64,000 bases of DNA from Fimenecus sp963590415 (GCA_963590415.1 CAVAPB010000005.1:1-64000), one strand, 5' to 3'; positions 24,838 to 33,963 are shown, numbered from the stretch's first letter. Numbers and translations are program-made. The notes: a model not told the origin generated them from the sequence alone.

Positions 24838-25992
24838 TTATTTACAAAGTCTGTCGTAAATTTTCATAATATCGTCAACGGATATTTCCTTGATTGTATT
24901 TGACGGCGAACCCGATGCGAATGCATCCTCCGCCATTTTGGGCATTGCCTTGCGGAATTCGTCAAGGTCTATACCGTAGCCCGATACGCTCGGAATGTTG
25001 CAGGTGTCGCAAATTTCCTTGCAGGCTGCAACAAATTTCTTTGCGCCCTGCTCGTCGGAGTCAGACTCGTCAGCCTTTCCGATTGCTCTTGCCATATCCG
25101 CAAAACGCTTTTGAGCGCCGTCGCAAACATAGTCAAAGCACTCTGTCATAAGCATTGCGTTGCTTATGCCGTGCGGGACATGGAAAAGTGCGCCTATGGG
25201 GCGTGACATACCGTGGATTATCGTAACCGAAGCGTTGTTGAACGCCGTGCCCGCTTCGAGAGCCGCAAGGCTCATCTGAGCTCTTGCCTCGACATTCTGC
25301 GGTTCGCTGTAAGCTATGGGAAGATACTTGAAAATCCTCTTAACCGCACTCAATGCAAGGTCGTCCGTCATAGGCTGCGCCTTGCGTGAGGTATAAGCCT
25401 CGCTTGCGTGACAGAGAGCGTCAAGACCCGTAGCCGCAGTAACGGAAGCCGGAGCGGTCATTGTAAACGCCGGGTCGTCTATTGCAAGGTCGGGCATAAG
25501 CACCGCACCTTTCAAAAGCATTTTAATGTCCTTTTCCGTGTTTGTGATTATGGTAAACTGCGTAGCCTCCGAGCCCGTGCCGCTCGTGGTGGGGATTGCA
25601 ACCATGGGAGGTGTGGGAACCGTGATAACCTTACCGAGGAAATCGTTGATTGAACCGCCGCTTGTCGCAACCGCACCGATTGCTTTCATGGTGTCAATCG
25701 GAGAACCGCCGCCGACTGCGATAAGGAAGTCACAGTTTTCATCGTTCCAGATTTTAAGACCCGCCTCGACGATTTTGTCCGTCGGCTCGCCTGTTACTCC
25801 GTCATAAATTGCGTACTGTGTGTTGCTCTTGTCAAGAATATCGGTAACCTTTTTTGCGTTGCCGAGCTTAACCATCATCGGGTCTGTGACAACAAGAGCC
25901 TTTTTGCCGAAAGCCGAGATATGTTCGGCAGCGTCCGAAAGAGCGTTTTCGCCGTAGAACACCTGCTTCGGCATAATGAACTGATAACTCAT
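24838..25992 (-). CDS. Iron-containing alcohol dehydrogenase within the iol cluster
   Basis: 384 residues, group III alcohol dehydrogenase. NAD site GGGSPIDTMKAIG; iron ligands in DALCHASEAY and HGMSRPIGALFHVPHG. It lies 19 bases after iolE and upstream of iolG in the same direction. Because no iolA (malonate-semialdehyde dehydrogenase) is in the cluster, I infer it reduces malonate semialdehyde to 3-hydroxypropionate. Lactaldehyde, butanol or glycerol-type substrates are alternatives that sequence reading cannot exclude. Confidence 0.88.
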   Translation of the reverse strand: MSYQFIMPKQVFYGENALSDAAEHISAFGKKALVVTDPMMVKLGNAKKVTDILDKSNTQYAIYDGVTGEPTDKIVEAGLKIWNDENCDFLIAVGGGSPIDTMKAIGAVATSGGSINDFLGKVITVPTPPMVAIPTTSGTGSEATQFTIITNTEKDIKMLLKGAVLMPDLAIDDPAFTMTAPASVTAATGLDALCHASEAYTSRKAQPMTDDLALSAVKRIFKYLPIAYSEPQNVEARAQMSLAALEAGTAFNNASVTIIHGMSRPIGALFHVPHGISNAMLMTECFDYVCDGAQKRFADMARAIGKADESDSDEQGAKKFVAACKEICDTCNIPSVSGYGIDLDEFRKAMPKMAEDAFASGSPSNTIKEISVDDIMKIYDRLCK

Positions 25993-26011
25993 TTCTTATC
26001 CTCCGATTAAA

Positions 26012-26905
26012 TTAAAGTCCTGCTTTTTCGGCGATATATTTTCTTGCCTTGATAGCATATTCAAGCGGATTTGCGATTGCGGGGTCCTGCTCCGCCTCGA
26101 CAAGAACATATCCCTCATAGCCCGTCTTTTCAAGGACATCAAAAATCGGCTTGAAGTCGATTGCGCCGTCTCCGGGAACTGTAAAGGCTCCGAGCCTTAC
26201 ACCCTGTAAGAAGCTGAGGTGCTCTCTCTTGACCTGTTCAACCTTTTCGGGACGGATGTCCTTGAGGTGTACATGGCGGATACGGTCAGCATATTTGTTG
26301 AGGACCGACATATAATCCTCGCCGCAGTATGCAAGATGTCCGCAGTCAAAGAGGAGACCGAAAAGCTCGGGGTCGGTGTTAGCCATAAGTCTGTCGATTT
26401 CAGCCTCGGTCTGGACAACCGTACCCATATGATGGTGGAAGCAGAGCTTAATGCCCATATCCTTAGCAACCTTACCGAGCTTGTTGATGCCCGTGCAAAG
26501 TCTGTCCCACTCTTCGTCGTTCATAACATACTTAGCCTCGAAAATCGGCTTATCGGTACCCTGAATTGAGTGACCCTGCTCGGAAATTCCGACAACCTTT
26601 GCGCCCATTTCCTTTAAGAAGGTAATATGCTCGATGAAGTCCTTTTCGACCTCCTCATAGGGCTTTGTAGTGAGGAACGAGGAAAACCATGCGTTGCAAA
26701 TCTGCATACCGCGAAGCTCAAGAGCCTTTTTGAGCACATCGGTATCACGGGGATACTTGTTGCCGACCTCACAGCCCGTGAAGCCTGCAAGAGCCATTTC
26801 GGAAACGCACTGCTCAAATGTGTTTTCCGCACCTAAATCCGGCATATCGTCATTTGTCCATGCAATCGGCGCAATGCCGAGCTTTACTTTGTTTTTGTCA
26901 AGCAT
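26012..26905 (-). CDS. iolE: Inosose dehydratase
   Basis: 297 residues, xylose isomerase-like TIM barrel. GIAPIAWTNDDMPDLG at the N-terminus is the characteristic IolE opening; HHHMGTVVQTEAEID and the later DCGHLAY and HLKDIR carry metal and substrate contacts. It dehydrates scyllo-inosose to 3D-trihydroxycyclohexane-1,2-dione. Placed one base after iolD. Confidence 0.94.
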   Translation of the reverse strand: MLDKNKVKLGIAPIAWTNDDMPDLGAENTFEQCVSEMALAGFTGCEVGNKYPRDTDVLKKALELRGMQICNAWFSSFLTTKPYEEVEKDFIEHITFLKEMGAKVVGISEQGHSIQGTDKPIFEAKYVMNDEEWDRLCTGINKLGKVAKDMGIKLCFHHHMGTVVQTEAEIDRLMANTDPELFGLLFDCGHLAYCGEDYMSVLNKYADRIRHVHLKDIRPEKVEQVKREHLSFLQGVRLGAFTVPGDGAIDFKPIFDVLEKTGYEGYVLVEAEQDPAIANPLEYAIKARKYIAEKAGL

Positions 26906-26906
26906 A

Positions 26907-28823
26907 TCAATACTTTCTCGCTTTCTCCTGATTTTCTTTTTTATTCAAATAAGCCTTTTTAACGGCTTCATTTTGTGATGTACTTGCAACGCCGACATTC
27001 CACCACGCACCGTAGCCGTCGGTCATTGACTTGGGAAGAACCTTTATGTCGATAAGAGTCGAAACAGTCTGCTTCTTTGAGTCCTCCAACGCAAATTCAA
27101 GCTCTTCAAGCGTTCTTGCGGTGTAAGTCTTTACGCCGTAGCCCGAAGCGCATTTTGCAAAATCAATCGGCACAAGGTCGCCGAGAAGATTGTTGTTTTC
27201 GTCTCTGAAACGGAACTCCGTGGCAAGGTTGCCGATACCGTTCGACATTTCAAGGTTGTTTATGCAGCCGAAGCCGCTGTTGTCAAAGAGAAGAACATTG
27301 ATTTTTTTCTTCTCCTGAATTGATGTAATAAGCTCCGAGTGAAGCATAAGATAGCTTCCGTCACCGCACATTGCGTAAACCTCTTTGTCGGGGCAAGCGA
27401 GCTTTGAGCCGAAGGCACCCGCAATTTCATATCCCATGCAGGAATAGCCGTACTCCATATTGTAGGAATAAAGGCTGTCCGAGGTCCACATTCTCTGAAG
27501 GTCGCCCGGGAGAGAACCCGCCGCGCCTACGCAAACAGCGTCGTCATCGATAAGCTCACGAACCTTAGCAACCGCCGCAGTCTGCGTTATCGTGCCGAAT
27601 TTCTTTGCAAACTCGGGTATGGTTCTCTCGTCTCTCGCCTTGATAAGCGGTTCGAAATCTTCGCCGTATCTGTAATCGGCAAGGCGTTTCATCTCGTCCG
27701 CCCAGCCCTTGCGAGCCGCCGCAATTTCGGTTGTGTATGCCGATTTATAATTGTTTTCTCTCAAAGCCTCCGCAAGAGCAAGGAGTCCTAACTTTGCGTC
27801 ACTGACAAGCTTTACCGCGCCGAGCTTATATGCGTCAAAGCGTGAGGTGTTTATCGTAAGTACCTTTGCGTCGCTTCTGAAAAGCGATTTTGAACCCGTT
27901 GTGAAATCGGAAAATCTTGTTCCGACGCCGAGAATAACATCTGCTTCCTTTGCGATTACATTGCCTGCGGAATTGCCCGTTACGCCGAGACCGCCGAGGT
28001 TAAATTCATTGCTCGAACGACAAACGGTCTTGCCCGACTGAGTCTCCGCAAACGGAATGTTGAATTCCTTGCAGAAGCTTTCAAGCTCCGCTCCCGCCTC
28101 GGAATATCTTACGCCGCCGCCGCAGATAACAAGCGGTTTCTTTGCCGTGAGAAGAATTTTCGCTATATCGTCAACCTCTTCCCGAGACGGCGCAACCCTT
28201 GTAATTCTGTGAACTTTCTTTTGGAGGAATTCGTCGGGGAAATCATAGCTTTCGCCCTCAACATCCTGCGGAAGAGAGATGCAGACAGCGCCCGTCTCCG
28301 CCGTGTCGGTAAGAACTCTCATTGCGTTTATCATAGCGGTCATAAGCTGTTCGGGGCGTGCAATTCTGTCCCAATATCTTGTAACCGCCTTATATGCGTC
28401 ATTTGTGGTCGTGGCAAGCGAATTTACCTGCTCGAACTGCTGAAGCACGGGGTCGGGCTGACGGGTTGAAAATGCGTCCGCAGGGATAAGCAAAAGCGGA
28501 ACATGGTTTACGGTAGCCGTAGCCGCCGCAGTAATCATATTTGCAGCGCCGGGACCTATCGACGACGAACACGCAATAATCTTTCTGCGGTTGTTCATCT
28601 TCGCAAAAGCCGTAGCCGCATGAGCCATACCCTGCTCATTCTTTCCCTGATATACGGTAAGTCCGCCTCTGTCCGAGTCAAGAGCCTCGCCGAGACCGCA
28701 AACTATACCGTGTCCGAAAATCGTAAAAATTCCGTCAACAAACTTTGTCTCTTTTCCGTCAAAGGAAACATACTGATTGTCAAGGAACTTTACAAGCGCC
28801 TGTGCGGTAGTCATATATGCCAT
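26907..28823 (-). CDS. iolD: 3D-(3,5/4)-trihydroxycyclohexane-1,2-dione hydrolase
   Basis: 638 residues, thiamine-diphosphate enzyme. N-terminal domain FGHGIVCGLGEALD with the active-site glutamate region near KNEQGMAHAA; central nucleotide-type domain; C-terminal ThDP/Mg motif starting CGDGSYLML and running to NSGFGCINN. It hydrolyses the ring of the dione to 5-deoxy-glucuronate. Placed 12 bases after iolB. Confidence 0.94.
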   Translation of the reverse strand: MAYMTTAQALVKFLDNQYVSFDGKETKFVDGIFTIFGHGIVCGLGEALDSDRGGLTVYQGKNEQGMAHAATAFAKMNNRRKIIACSSSIGPGAANMITAAATATVNHVPLLLIPADAFSTRQPDPVLQQFEQVNSLATTTNDAYKAVTRYWDRIARPEQLMTAMINAMRVLTDTAETGAVCISLPQDVEGESYDFPDEFLQKKVHRITRVAPSREEVDDIAKILLTAKKPLVICGGGVRYSEAGAELESFCKEFNIPFAETQSGKTVCRSSNEFNLGGLGVTGNSAGNVIAKEADVILGVGTRFSDFTTGSKSLFRSDAKVLTINTSRFDAYKLGAVKLVSDAKLGLLALAEALRENNYKSAYTTEIAAARKGWADEMKRLADYRYGEDFEPLIKARDERTIPEFAKKFGTITQTAAVAKVRELIDDDAVCVGAAGSLPGDLQRMWTSDSLYSYNMEYGYSCMGYEIAGAFGSKLACPDKEVYAMCGDGSYLMLHSELITSIQEKKKINVLLFDNSGFGCINNLEMSNGIGNLATEFRFRDENNNLLGDLVPIDFAKCASGYGVKTYTARTLEELEFALEDSKKQTVSTLIDIKVLPKSMTDGYGAWWNVGVASTSQNEAVKKAYLNKKENQEKARKY

Positions 28824-28835
28824 AGTTTTCTCTCC

Positions 28836-29606
28836 TTATTTTTCCTCCAAAAGCCATTTGTGCTCGGGAGCGTCAATTCTTGTCTTTTCCCACGGGTCGC
28901 CGTCAAGATGTCTTATCATCCAGACATAGCACATTTTATATCCGGGAGCCGCCGCCTGCTGATGTGTGTGCATAGGCGTGATTGCAAGGCAGCCGCCGTC
29001 GCCGACCTTGTAGCAATCATCTCCGACAAAGCCAACGCCGAAGCCCTGAGGCTTGTCAAATTCATAGTAGTAAACCTCGGGCTGCGGATGATAGTGCGGG
29101 GGATAACTCGTCCAACGGCCCGGCTTGTGGAAAACCTCGCCGAGAACAAGGTTTGAGTACGGTGCGTTTTCGCGGTCAAATACGGTAAGCACCTGTCTGT
29201 CAGCCATACCGTCCCACTGGTCTGCGCCGAAGTGCTGAACCGTCATATCCTCGCCTTTATAATAATGAACGCCGAAGTCGTTTGCGTTGTCGGTCTGCTC
29301 GATAACGAACCTTGACTCCTCATTTGCCTTAACGGTTACCCTGTTATTCCTTGCAAAATGGATTGCCGAGGCCTTGTCAAGGAACGGAGAACGCCTTTTT
29401 GCGTTTTCTGTTTTACCGTCGAAAACGAAATCGACATCGCCTGCCATCAAAAGCAGAGCAGTTTCGTTTTCCTTTTCGCAAAAGGTCATTTCCTCCCCTG
29501 CTTTAAGCACCTTTACCCTGATATTCATAAGCATATCGGAGTTTTTACCGTTCATTTCACAGAGGATTTTTTCGCTGTTTTCGTTAAATTTAGGATTTTC
29601 ATACAT
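28836..29606 (-). CDS. iolB: 5-deoxy-glucuronate isomerase
   Basis: 256 residues, double-cupin protein. Metal ligands fit the segment YPPHYHPQPEVYYYEF and the later MHTHQQAAAPG. It isomerises 5-deoxy-glucuronate to 5-dehydro-2-deoxy-gluconate. ATG 29606 (MYENPKF) is preferred because GAGGG lies 8 bases upstream; an ATG six codons earlier is less well placed. Begins 24 bases after the sanA-like gene. Confidence 0.92.
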   Translation of the reverse strand: MYENPKFNENSEKILCEMNGKNSDMLMNIRVKVLKAGEEMTFCEKENETALLLMAGDVDFVFDGKTENAKRRSPFLDKASAIHFARNNRVTVKANEESRFVIEQTDNANDFGVHYYKGEDMTVQHFGADQWDGMADRQVLTVFDRENAPYSNLVLGEVFHKPGRWTSYPPHYHPQPEVYYYEFDKPQGFGVGFVGDDCYKVGDGGCLAITPMHTHQQAAAPGYKMCYVWMIRHLDGDPWEKTRIDAPEHKWLLEEK

Positions 29607-29630
29607 CTTATTACCCTCATTCATATTAAA

Positions 29631-30320
29631 TTATACTTTTATTTTATCATCCGTAAGCGAGGCGCTTGCGGTTTTTATCGGTATCTCTTCGCCGAGATAG
29701 GTAGGCGCAGGCTTCGCAATGCAGTAAAAGAAATCCTTTACCCTTGCCGCCGCTTCCCGTAAATCGTTGGTAACGGGATAGTCGAGCTCTTCCCTGTCAA
29801 AGCCGTAGGCGTCAAGACCGAGCTTTCCCGCAATATACACCGCCCTGTAAAGATGGTATTTCTGCGTTACTATGAGAACCTTTTGAGCTTTGAAAACATC
29901 CCTTGCACGGTACATCGACTCATATGTGGAAAAGCCTGCGTGGTCCATAAACACAGCCTCGGCAGGAACGCCTTTTTCGGTAAGATAAGTCTTCATGGCG
30001 TTTACTTCGTCATAGCTTTTCGTGCCGTGGTCGCCGGAAACGAGAAATTTATCACTGCAACCCTTTTCATAGGCTTCAAGCGAAAAATCAAGCCTTTCTT
30101 TCAGCATGGGCGACGGCTCGCCGCTCCAAAGCCCTGCGCCGAGAACCAAGATACAGTCGTATTCGTCGGTATTGAGCTCATCTGCGGTCACAAACCTCTT
30201 GCTTGAATAGGAAATCATATAGGCGTTAATGCCTACCGCACCCACTGCAAGTAAAATGCAAGCGCATATCAGCGTACCGATAACCGCTTTGAACACTTTG
30301 TTTTTTAATAACTTTTTCAT
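29631..30320 (-). CDS. SanA/YdcF-family DUF218 membrane protein
   Basis: 229 residues. One N-terminal membrane helix (about 12-35), then a DUF218 domain: CILVLGAGLWSGEPSPML, LVSGDHGTKSYDE, VLIVTQKYHLYRA. Family members (SanA, ElyC, YdcF) affect envelope integrity and vancomycin tolerance; the reaction is not known. It is transcribed within the iol cluster but has no evident link to inositol use, so it is probably an insertion between iolC and iolB or a passenger. Confidence 0.85.
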   Translation of the reverse strand: MKKLLKNKVFKAVIGTLICACILLAVGAVGINAYMISYSSKRFVTADELNTDEYDCILVLGAGLWSGEPSPMLKERLDFSLEAYEKGCSDKFLVSGDHGTKSYDEVNAMKTYLTEKGVPAEAVFMDHAGFSTYESMYRARDVFKAQKVLIVTQKYHLYRAVYIAGKLGLDAYGFDREELDYPVTNDLREAAARVKDFFYCIAKPAPTYLGEEIPIKTASASLTDDKIKV

Positions 30321-30335
30321 AATAAAGCTTTCTGC

Positions 30336-30707
30336 TCATTTTGGCGGAGATGTTAAACGGCTTTGAACTTCCCTGTCAATTTTTGAACATACTTCATAAA
30401 AATTTCCGTCAACATCCGTATTATAAAATCTGACAACCTTTATACCTGATTTATTCAAATTCTCTGTACGCTTGTTGTCATAATCAATTTTATTATTCGT
30501 AAAATGTCCGCCGCCGTCAAGTTCAATTGCAAGTTTTGCCTTTGAGCAATAAAAATCAACAATATATTTTCCGATAACTTTTTGTCTTTGAAATCTGACA
30601 GAGTAATCTTTCAGAAAACAATTCCATAGTTTCCGTTCCCAAGGAGTAGCGTTTTTACGAAGTTCTTTCGCATATTTGATTAAATCCCCATTATACGGTA
30701 ATGACAT
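30336..30707 (-). CDS. DUF559 (Vsr-like) endonuclease-fold protein
   Basis: 123 residues. LRKNATPWERKLW, FQRQKVIGKYIVDFYC and LAIELDGGGH are the classic DUF559 segments, related to very-short-patch repair endonucleases, with the D..E.D residues of the fold. Function is unknown; such genes are often scattered as singletons near mobile elements. ATG 30707 is preferred, with GGAG 5 bases upstream; a GTG two codons earlier is possible. It ends 15 bases before the sanA-like gene. Confidence 0.85.
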   Translation of the reverse strand: MSLPYNGDLIKYAKELRKNATPWERKLWNCFLKDYSVRFQRQKVIGKYIVDFYCSKAKLAIELDGGGHFTNNKIDYDNKRTENLNKSGIKVVRFYNTDVDGNFYEVCSKIDREVQSRLTSPPK

Positions 30708-30789
30708 ATTCACTCCTTATATCCGTTAGCACAGCGTTCAATTGCCGTTGATGTTCAAAGCCACATTCCATATGGAACTTAATTTGTGC

Positions 30790-30925
30790 TTACGCCCCAT
30801 CTCAGAGGGGGCTGGCATTTTTCGCAGAAAAATGACTGGGGGAGTTTTTATAAAGTTTGATGAAATTTATTTAACTCCTTCAGTCTCGCTACGCTCGACA
30901 GCTCCCTCGGGGAGGGAGCGGCTCG
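30790..30925. repeat. CTCCCTC-type palindromic element
   Basis: Two inverted arms, ACTGGGGGAGTT and AACTCCTTCAGT, flank an AT-rich centre; outside them lie a GCTGG-CATTTTTCGCAGAAAAATG segment and the hairpin GCTCCCTCGGGGAGGGAGC. Related segments occur at 47560-47640 and 48251-48312, so this is a dispersed repeat family, here between iolC and the DUF559 gene. Confidence 0.65.
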
Positions 30926-31079
30926 ACCAAACAGCTTTGGAATCGCAACGCAGTATTACGGACAACCGCTATATTTATATTTTTGCGATGTTTTTTCGCA
31001 AGGCAAGGCGTATTGATTAAGCAAAATGTGATATTGCGAGGAGGCGTAACGCAGTATTGCGGAAAAACAGCCAAAAATA
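30926..31079. other. Gene-free stretch with a short direct repeat
   Basis: AACGCAGTATTACGG (30947-30961) recurs as AACGCAGTATTGCGG (31048-31062) about 100 bases apart, just downstream of iolC. No gene or terminator hairpin is evident. Confidence 0.4.
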
Positions 31080-32096
31080 TCATACTCGGGCAATCATTTC
31101 GCCGTACTCTGCCTTTTCGTCTGCAATAAACTTTTTAACAGCTTCGACCGACGGCATATCCTGCGAGCAGGCGTGCGACGCAACAAGCATAGCCGCCGAA
31201 GCAGAACCGAATTCGAGGGCGTCGATTATTTCATAGCCCTCAAACAGACCGTAAAGGAATGCGGAAGCATATCCGTCTCCGCCGCCGAACGATTTAAGGA
31301 GCTTGACGGGGAACGGCTTGATGTTGTAGCTCTCGCCGTCGTTTGTGTAAGCGGTCGAGCCCTCTTTGCCGTGCTTGATTACCACGATTTTAGCGTTCTG
31401 AGAATGCCAATATGCGGCGGTTTCCTTGTCGGACATACCGGGTTTTATAAGCTTTTCGGTAAGGTCGTATTCCTCACGGGAGCCGAGGATAATATCAGCC
31501 TCTCTCGCAACCGCGGCATAGTAAATTGAAATCTCATCGTCGTTTTTCCAGTTGTATGCACGGTAGTCAATATCAAAAATAATCGGAACGGAATTTCTCT
31601 TTGCGAGCATAACAGCCTTTAAGGCAGCCTCTCTCGACGGGCTCTCACACAGAGCCGTACCCGAAATCAAAAGAGCCTTGCCCTGCTTTATGTATTCCTC
31701 GTCGATGTCGCTTACTTCAAGCTTCAAATCCGCCGCATCGTTGCGGTACATAACTATCGAGCTTTCGGTCTCCGATTTAATTTCAGTAAAGGTAAGACCT
31801 ATCTTCTCGCCGTTCTCGCATCTCTTGACATGCGAGGTGTCAATGCCCTCTTTTTCAAAGAAGTCGGTTACAAACGTACCGAACTGGTCGTCGGAAACAC
31901 GGGCAAAAAAGCCGCATTTCTTGCCGAGCCTTGCAAGACCTACCGCTATGTTTGCGGGCGAGCCGCCGAGGTATCTCTTAAAGGTCGTGCTCTCGTTGAG
32001 CGGGCAGTAATAGTCAACGGGGTTCAAGTCAACCGCAATTCTGCCAAAAAGAATAAGGTCATACTTTTTTGAAGAGTCAAATTCTATGTATTTCAT
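31080..32096 (-). CDS. iolC: 5-dehydro-2-deoxygluconokinase
   Basis: 338 residues, PfkB sugar kinase. LGGSPANIAVGLARLG is the family signature 1, and the C-terminal SFGGGDGYASAFLYGL holds the catalytic Asp and anion hole (with GGGD instead of the more common GAGD). It phosphorylates 5-dehydro-2-deoxy-gluconate at C6. Starts 14 bases after iolJ. Confidence 0.92.
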   Translation of the reverse strand: MKYIEFDSSKKYDLILFGRIAVDLNPVDYYCPLNESTTFKRYLGGSPANIAVGLARLGKKCGFFARVSDDQFGTFVTDFFEKEGIDTSHVKRCENGEKIGLTFTEIKSETESSIVMYRNDAADLKLEVSDIDEEYIKQGKALLISGTALCESPSREAALKAVMLAKRNSVPIIFDIDYRAYNWKNDDEISIYYAAVAREADIILGSREEYDLTEKLIKPGMSDKETAAYWHSQNAKIVVIKHGKEGSTAYTNDGESYNIKPFPVKLLKSFGGGDGYASAFLYGLFEGYEIIDALEFGSASAAMLVASHACSQDMPSVEAVKKFIADEKAEYGEMIARV

Positions 32097-32110
32097 ATTT
32101 TTCTCCTTGA

Positions 32111-32947
32111 TTATTCCATATTGAAAACTTTGATATGTCTTTTAACGTTTTGATAAACTCCCTCGACCTCGCAGGCTGAAAGCTCAAAATAATTAGCCTT
32201 TTCCTTGTTGTCGCAATAAGCCTTTGCGTATGCCGCCAAATTGTCAAAGGAAGCGGTTGCAATGTTTATCTTACGAACGCCGAGCGAAATCGCCTTTTGG
32301 AACTGCTCGTCGCTTATGCCCGTGCCGCCGTGAAGAACAAGCGGTGTTTTAACTCTCTTGTGTATTTCCTCGAGCACATCAAAACAAAGCTCGGGAAGAA
32401 CGGGATAGTTTCCGTGTGCATTACCGATAGCCACCGCAAGAGCGTCAACGCCCGTTTCATCGCAGAAGCGAACAGCATCTTCGGGGTTTGTGCAGAGTAT
32501 CTCGTGCTTTTTGCCCTCGCCCTCGTTGCCGCCGACAACGCCCAATTCGGCTTCCACCGTAGCGCCGTATTCCTGTGCTTCTTTTACAACGCCCTTAACC
32601 GTTTTTATATTTTCTTCAAGCGGTAAAAGCGAACCGTCAAACATTACCGAGGTAAAGCCTATGTCAAGCGCCTGCTCTACGGTTTCAACCTTTAAGCCGT
32701 GGTCGAGATGCACGGCAATATCAACCTCCGCATTTTCCGCCGCCGCAATCATCATCGGACCCATAAGCTCAAGCGGAGAGCTTTTGAGCCTGACCTCGGC
32801 TATCTGCAAAATAATCGGAGTTTCAAGCTCCTCCGCCGCCTTGACGGCGCCCATAACCATTTCCATATTTCCCACTGAAAAAGCGCCTACCGCAATGCCC
32901 TTGTTTTCGGCTCTTTCAAGTAAATTTTTCATAGGGACGAGTGCCAA
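32111..32947 (-). CDS. iolJ: 6-phospho-5-dehydro-2-deoxy-gluconate aldolase
   Basis: 278 residues, class II aldolase. VHLDHGLKVE and LHGGTGISDEQF carry zinc ligands and phosphate contacts; AVAIGNAHGNY lies between. Within this cluster it should split 6-phospho-5-dehydro-2-deoxygluconate into dihydroxyacetone phosphate and malonate semialdehyde. I use the TTG at 32947 because AGGTG lies about 10 bases upstream and the residues ALVPMKNLL match the conserved family start; ATG 32932 would cut them off. First gene of the cluster. Confidence 0.9.
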   Translation of the reverse strand: MALVPMKNLLERAENKGIAVGAFSVGNMEMVMGAVKAAEELETPIILQIAEVRLKSSPLELMGPMMIAAAENAEVDIAVHLDHGLKVETVEQALDIGFTSVMFDGSLLPLEENIKTVKGVVKEAQEYGATVEAELGVVGGNEGEGKKHEILCTNPEDAVRFCDETGVDALAVAIGNAHGNYPVLPELCFDVLEEIHKRVKTPLVLHGGTGISDEQFQKAISLGVRKINIATASFDNLAAYAKAYCDNKEKANYFELSACEVEGVYQNVKRHIKVFNME

Positions 32948-33007
32948 TTACAACACACACCTTTCTGTTCGGGAGGCGCAATGCCTCATAATAAAATATA
33001 TACAGAT

Positions 33008-33036
33008 ACTATACCACTAAAGCGCCGTCATTTCAA
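33008..33036 (-). promoter_or_regulatory. Sigma-A promoter of the iol cluster
   Basis: Minus strand TTGAAA (33031-33036), 17 bases, TATAGT (33008-33013). The small inverted repeat GAGGC..GCCTC near 32971-32985 lies in the leader. Confidence 0.7.
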
Positions 33037-33405
33037 TGTTTTTAAGGCAAAAAAATATCGAAAAAATCACAAAATCGGGTCACCGCATTTTATATGAAAT
33101 TCGGACAGGACTAAGCCTCCCTTTACACAAGGGAGGCTGAACGCACAAATTGAAAATCATATCATATACCGTAGGGGCGAACTTCGTTCGCCTACTTTTG
33201 TTTGCTGAAATTTGACAGGTGACCGCAGGTTGCCCCTACGGGTTGTGCGTTGATTATAATTTCGGATTAACCGTAAATTATTATAAATCAACTACAACCT
33301 AACGGCGGGAGCAAGCCCCCGCCCTACAGTTCACTGTCCTACTGACTTTTACGGATTTTGGACAGCCGCAAGGGCTGTCCCTACGGTTGTATAATATTAA
33401 ATCGG
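33037..33405. repeat. Gene-free stretch packed with palindromic repeats
   Basis: Contains GCCTCCCTTTACACAAGGGAGGC (written here as arms CCTCCCTT/AAGGGAGG) near 33116-33138, a full CCGTAGGG element at 33169-33241, the hairpin GGCGGGAGC..GCCCCCGCC near 33304-33324, and a half element GGACAGCCGCAAGGGCTGTCC ending in CTACGG near 33360-33386. No gene seen. Confidence 0.7.
33169..33241. repeat. CCGTAGGG-type palindromic element (intact)
   Basis: 73 bp with terminal inverted repeats CCGTAGGGGC / GCCCCTACGG and an inner hairpin GGCGAACTTCGTTCGCC. MITE-like size and layout. Confidence 0.75.
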
Positions 33406-33849
33406 TCAATACAGCTTAAAAATATAGCAAATAATTCCGTAAAGAAACGCTGCGGCAGTGCCGTAAACTATTACGGGACCTGCAATAGAAAACAGCTTTG
33501 CGCCCGTACCGAGGATTTTGCCCTCGCTTCTGAACTCCATCGCAGGCGAAACAACGGAATTTGCAAAGCCCGTTATGGGAACAATCGTACCTGCACCCGC
33601 ATGCTTCGCAATCTTGTCGAACACGCCGATGCCCGTTAAAATTGCGGTAAATACTATAAGCACGACAGAGGTAAGCGTTTTTACCTCCTGTTCGTTAAAG
33701 CCTGCCTTTTGGAAAAGGAACATCAGCACCTGACCGACAAGACAGATAAAGCCGCCTGACAAAAACGCCTTTATGCAATTCATAAGCTTCGGAGATTTCG
33801 GCGAAGCCTTTTTCGCCATATCAGAATATTCTTTTCCGGTTGTGGACAT
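33406..33849 (-). CDS. spoVAC: Stage V sporulation protein AC
   Basis: 147 residues with three to four membrane helices. KLMNCIKAFLSGGFICLVGQ, ILTGIGVFDKIAKHAGAGTIVPITGFANSVVSPAMEF (seen in overlapping parts) and SEGKILGTGAKLF match SpoVAC, a membrane channel component of the SpoVA complex that moves dipicolinic acid across the inner spore membrane. ATG 33849 follows GGGGTG. The usual neighbours spoVAD and spoVAE are absent: iol genes and repeats lie downstream. Confidence 0.9.
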   Translation of the reverse strand: MSTTGKEYSDMAKKASPKSPKLMNCIKAFLSGGFICLVGQVLMFLFQKAGFNEQEVKTLTSVVLIVFTAILTGIGVFDKIAKHAGAGTIVPITGFANSVVSPAMEFRSEGKILGTGAKLFSIAGPVIVYGTAAAFLYGIICYIFKLY

Positions 33850-33963
33850 AACAATCACCCCTTTTTCGTATTTTTACCGTTAAAGCGTTAAAAATTCATA
33901 AATTATTTATTGATTTATATACGGTTTTACTATAAAATTTATTTGTTAGGCGGTGTTTTCAAA

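Noticed and set aside
33037..33405. Possible CRISPR array
   Set aside because: The repeats are palindromes of different sequence and irregular spacing, with no constant spacer length and no cas genes.
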